From: Pseudomonadota bacterium
GTDB taxonomy: Bacteria; Pseudomonadota; Alphaproteobacteria; Acetobacterales; Acetobacteraceae
Length of the DNA: 27,357 nucleotides
NCBI GenBank assembly: GCA_021845835.1
Contig: JAJZVE010000003.1
Coordinates: forward strand, 1 to 27,357
Direction: 5' to 3'
This document shows, one piece after another, positions 25,618 to 27,357 of the stretch. Every line of letters starts with the position of its first letter. Position 1 is the stretch's first letter. The notes under the pieces were generated by a model. That model searched no databases. It saw nothing but the letters and a program-made list of their open reading frames with translations, and had not been told where the DNA came from. The translations under genes were made by a program, and so were the position numbers.

Positions 25618-27357
25618 TCACAGGCCGACTGCTCCAGCCGGCAACGCAGCAAGCCATTCCCGCAGCTTCGACCAGCGCCGCCTTCCGGAGACGTTGCGCA
25701 CCGCGATCGCCACCGCCTTGCGGCTGCCGACCAGCACAACCAGCTTCTTGCCGCGGGTGATGCCGGTATAGAGCAGGTTCCGTTGCAGCATGGCGTAGTG
25801 CTGCGTCAGGACCGGGATCACCACGGCCGGATACTCCGACCCCTGCGCCTTGTGGATCGTCGCCGCATAGGCCGGGACCAGCGCATCCAGATCGCCGATT
25901 CCATAGGCCACCTCACGCCCATCGAACCGCACAGTGATCTCGGCTTCCTCGGTGTCGATCGCCGCGATGAAGCCGATATCGCCGTTGTAGACTTCGCGGT
26001 CGTAGTCGTTCTCGATCTGCATGACCTTGTCGCCGGGGGCAAAAATCCAACCGAATTTTTCCACCCGTGGCGTCGCCTCGCCATTCAGCGCGGCCTGGAG
26101 GTCGATGTTCAGCGAGCGAGCGCCGACCCCGCCGCGGGCCATCGGGCAGAGCACCTGGATGTCGCGCACCGGATCGAGCCCGAAGCGGCGGGGGATGCGG
26201 GTCTTCACCAGATCGATGATGCGCGCGACGGCGGTCTCCGGGTCCTCGGCCGGGACGAAGTGGAAATCGCTCCCGGCCTCGGCGCGGGCCAGGTCCGGCA
26301 TCTCGCCGCGGTTGATCCGGTGCGCGCTGGTGATGATCCGGCTGGAGGCCGCTTGGCGAAAGATCTCGGCGAGGCGCACCACCGGCACCGCGCCGGAGCC
26401 GATCAGGTCGGCCAGCACTTGGCCCGGCCCGACCGACGGGAGCTGATCCACGTCGCCCACCACCAGCAGGGCGGCCGCCGGGGGGATCGCCCGGGTCAGC
26501 GCGTGCATCAACGGCACATCGACCATGGAGGCCTCGTCGATGACCAGCAGGTCGCATTCCAAGGGGCGATCGGGCCCTCGCCGGAACCCGCCGGTGTTTG
26601 GGTCGACCTCCAGCAGGCGGTGGATCGTCCTAGCCTCGAACCCGGTCGCCTCGCTCATCCGCTTCGCCGCCCGCCCGGTCGGGGCCGCGAGCAGGATGCG
26701 CACGCCCTTGGCGGCGAGGATGGCGAGGATCGCCCGCATGATCGTCGTCTTGCCGACGCCGGGGCCGCCGGTAATCACCAGCAGCTTCGAGGCAAGGGCA
26801 AGGCCGACCGCGTGGCGCTGGCTCTCGGCGAGTGTCATGCCAATCCGCCGCTCGACCCATGGGATGGCTTTTTCCGCGTCGATCGCCGGCCAGGGCAGCG
26901 CGCCGGAAGCGACCGCCCGCAGCCGTTCGGCGATGCCACGCTCGGCGTGGTAGAGGCCGGCGAGGAAGATGCAGTCTGCCGCGCCGACGCAATCGGCGAT
27001 CACCGCGCCGTCCGCCAGTTCGAGATCGAGCGCGGTGCGGATCAGCGCCTCCGGCACCTCGAGCAGGCGCTCGGCGAGCGGGATCAGTTCCGCGACCGGC
27101 AGGCCGCAATGGCCCTCGTCCATCGCCTCGGAGAGCGCATAGCCGATGCCGGCGCGGACGCGGATCGTCGCCGTCTTCTCGATGCCGAGTTTTTCGGCGA
27201 TGGCATCCGCCGTCTTGAAACCGATGCCCCTGATGTCGCGCGCGAGCCGGTACGGGTTCTCGCTCATCACCTGGATGGCGTCCGCCCCGTAGGTCTTGAA
27301 GATGCGCACCGCACGCGCGGTGCCGACGCCGTGGCTGTGCAGAAATACCATGATCTC
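25618..27357 (-). CDS. recD2: RecD2-family SF1B helicase (5' end outside window)
   Basis: The frame runs through the right edge (residues EI precede MVFLHSHGVG), so the N-terminus is missing; 579 residues are visible, against ~720-740 expected. The helix-hairpin-helix region reads VFLHSHGVGTARAVRIFKTYG, ENPYRLARDIRGIGFKTADAIAEKLG. The helicase motifs are Walker A VITGGPGVGKTTIMRA, APTGRAAKRMSE (Ia), LLVIDEASMVDVPLM (II), VGDVDQLPSVGPG (III), VRLAEIFRQ (IV), and YAATIHKAQGSEYPAVVIP and LLYTGITRGKKLVVLVG (V-VI). RecD2 is a 5'-3' helicase without RecBC, acting in DNA repair. In mobile elements it often accompanies replication or transfer genes. It reads toward the GHKL pair on the same strand. 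Confidence 0.96.
   Translation of the reverse strand, partial: EIMVFLHSHGVGTARAVRIFKTYGADAIQVMSENPYRLARDIRGIGFKTADAIAEKLGIEKTATIRVRAGIGYALSEAMDEGHCGLPVAELIPLAERLLEVPEALIRTALDLELADGAVIADCVGAADCIFLAGLYHAERGIAERLRAVASGALPWPAIDAEKAIPWVERRIGMTLAESQRHAVGLALASKLLVITGGPGVGKTTIMRAILAILAAKGVRILLAAPTGRAAKRMSEATGFEARTIHRLLEVDPNTGGFRRGPDRPLECDLLVIDEASMVDVPLMHALTRAIPPAAALLVVGDVDQLPSVGPGQVLADLIGSGAVPVVRLAEIFRQAASSRIITSAHRINRGEMPDLARAEAGSDFHFVPAEDPETAVARIIDLVKTRIPRRFGLDPVRDIQVLCPMARGGVGARSLNIDLQAALNGEATPRVEKFGWIFAPGDKVMQIENDYDREVYNGDIGFIAAIDTEEAEITVRFDGREVAYGIGDLDALVPAYAATIHKAQGSEYPAVVIPVLTQHYAMLQRNLLYTGITRGKKLVVLVGSRKAVAIAVRNVSGRRRWSKLREWLAALPAGAVGL

Overview
This is a GC-rich window from an accessory, mobile-element-like region, most likely of an alphaproteobacterium. 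The backbone genes (large plasmid helicase, long ParB-like protein, DUF736 protein), the ImuB/DnaE2 mutasome remnant, the IS21 and IS256 types, and short 'gaatgtcc/ggacattc' palindromes all fit that group. A sphingomonad-like host is possible but not proven. I saw no rRNA, tRNA or CRISPR array. Both edges cut through genes: a helicase at the left and RecD2 at the right.

Left part (1-9588, + strand): the C-terminus of a giant plasmid-type helicase; then a two-gene island (a 49-aa ORF and a 1274-aa SIR2 protein with a DUF4020-like C-terminus); then a 556-aa ParB-like protein, a 200-aa conserved-looking protein and a DUF736 protein. The SIR2 pair is visibly less GC-rich than its neighbours. It is bracketed by the 12-mer agcggacattcc and looks like a defence cassette dropped into a conserved plasmid/ICE backbone.

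Centre (9789-14795, - strand): an overlapping operon (ParA/MinD-like protein with a degenerate P-loop, small membrane protein, VirD4/TraD-type coupling protein). Upstream lie three small paralogous proteins of unknown family that share a C-terminal signature ending PYxxPD[ED]LRS. Two of them (52% identical by my count) also share an upstream promoter-region block. A decayed IS256-type transposase lies between these two.

Right part (15415-27357): dnaE2, a 79-aa linking ORF and the C-terminal part of imuB, all on the - strand. imuB is cut off by an intact-looking IS21-family element of about 2.86 kb (istA, istB and a third ORF). The far side of the IS does not continue imuB. Instead it cuts the 3' end of the second gene of another pair on the - strand: a GHKL-type ATPase followed, with a 4-nt overlap, by a protein with PRTase-like features. 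The IS has no visible target duplication, so the junction looks like an IS-mediated deletion or rearrangement that joined two loci. recD2 follows at the right edge.

The main candidates for undescribed biology are the GHKL + PRTase-like pair, the three-paralogue family beside the coupling protein, and the 49-aa partner of the SIR2-DUF4020 protein.
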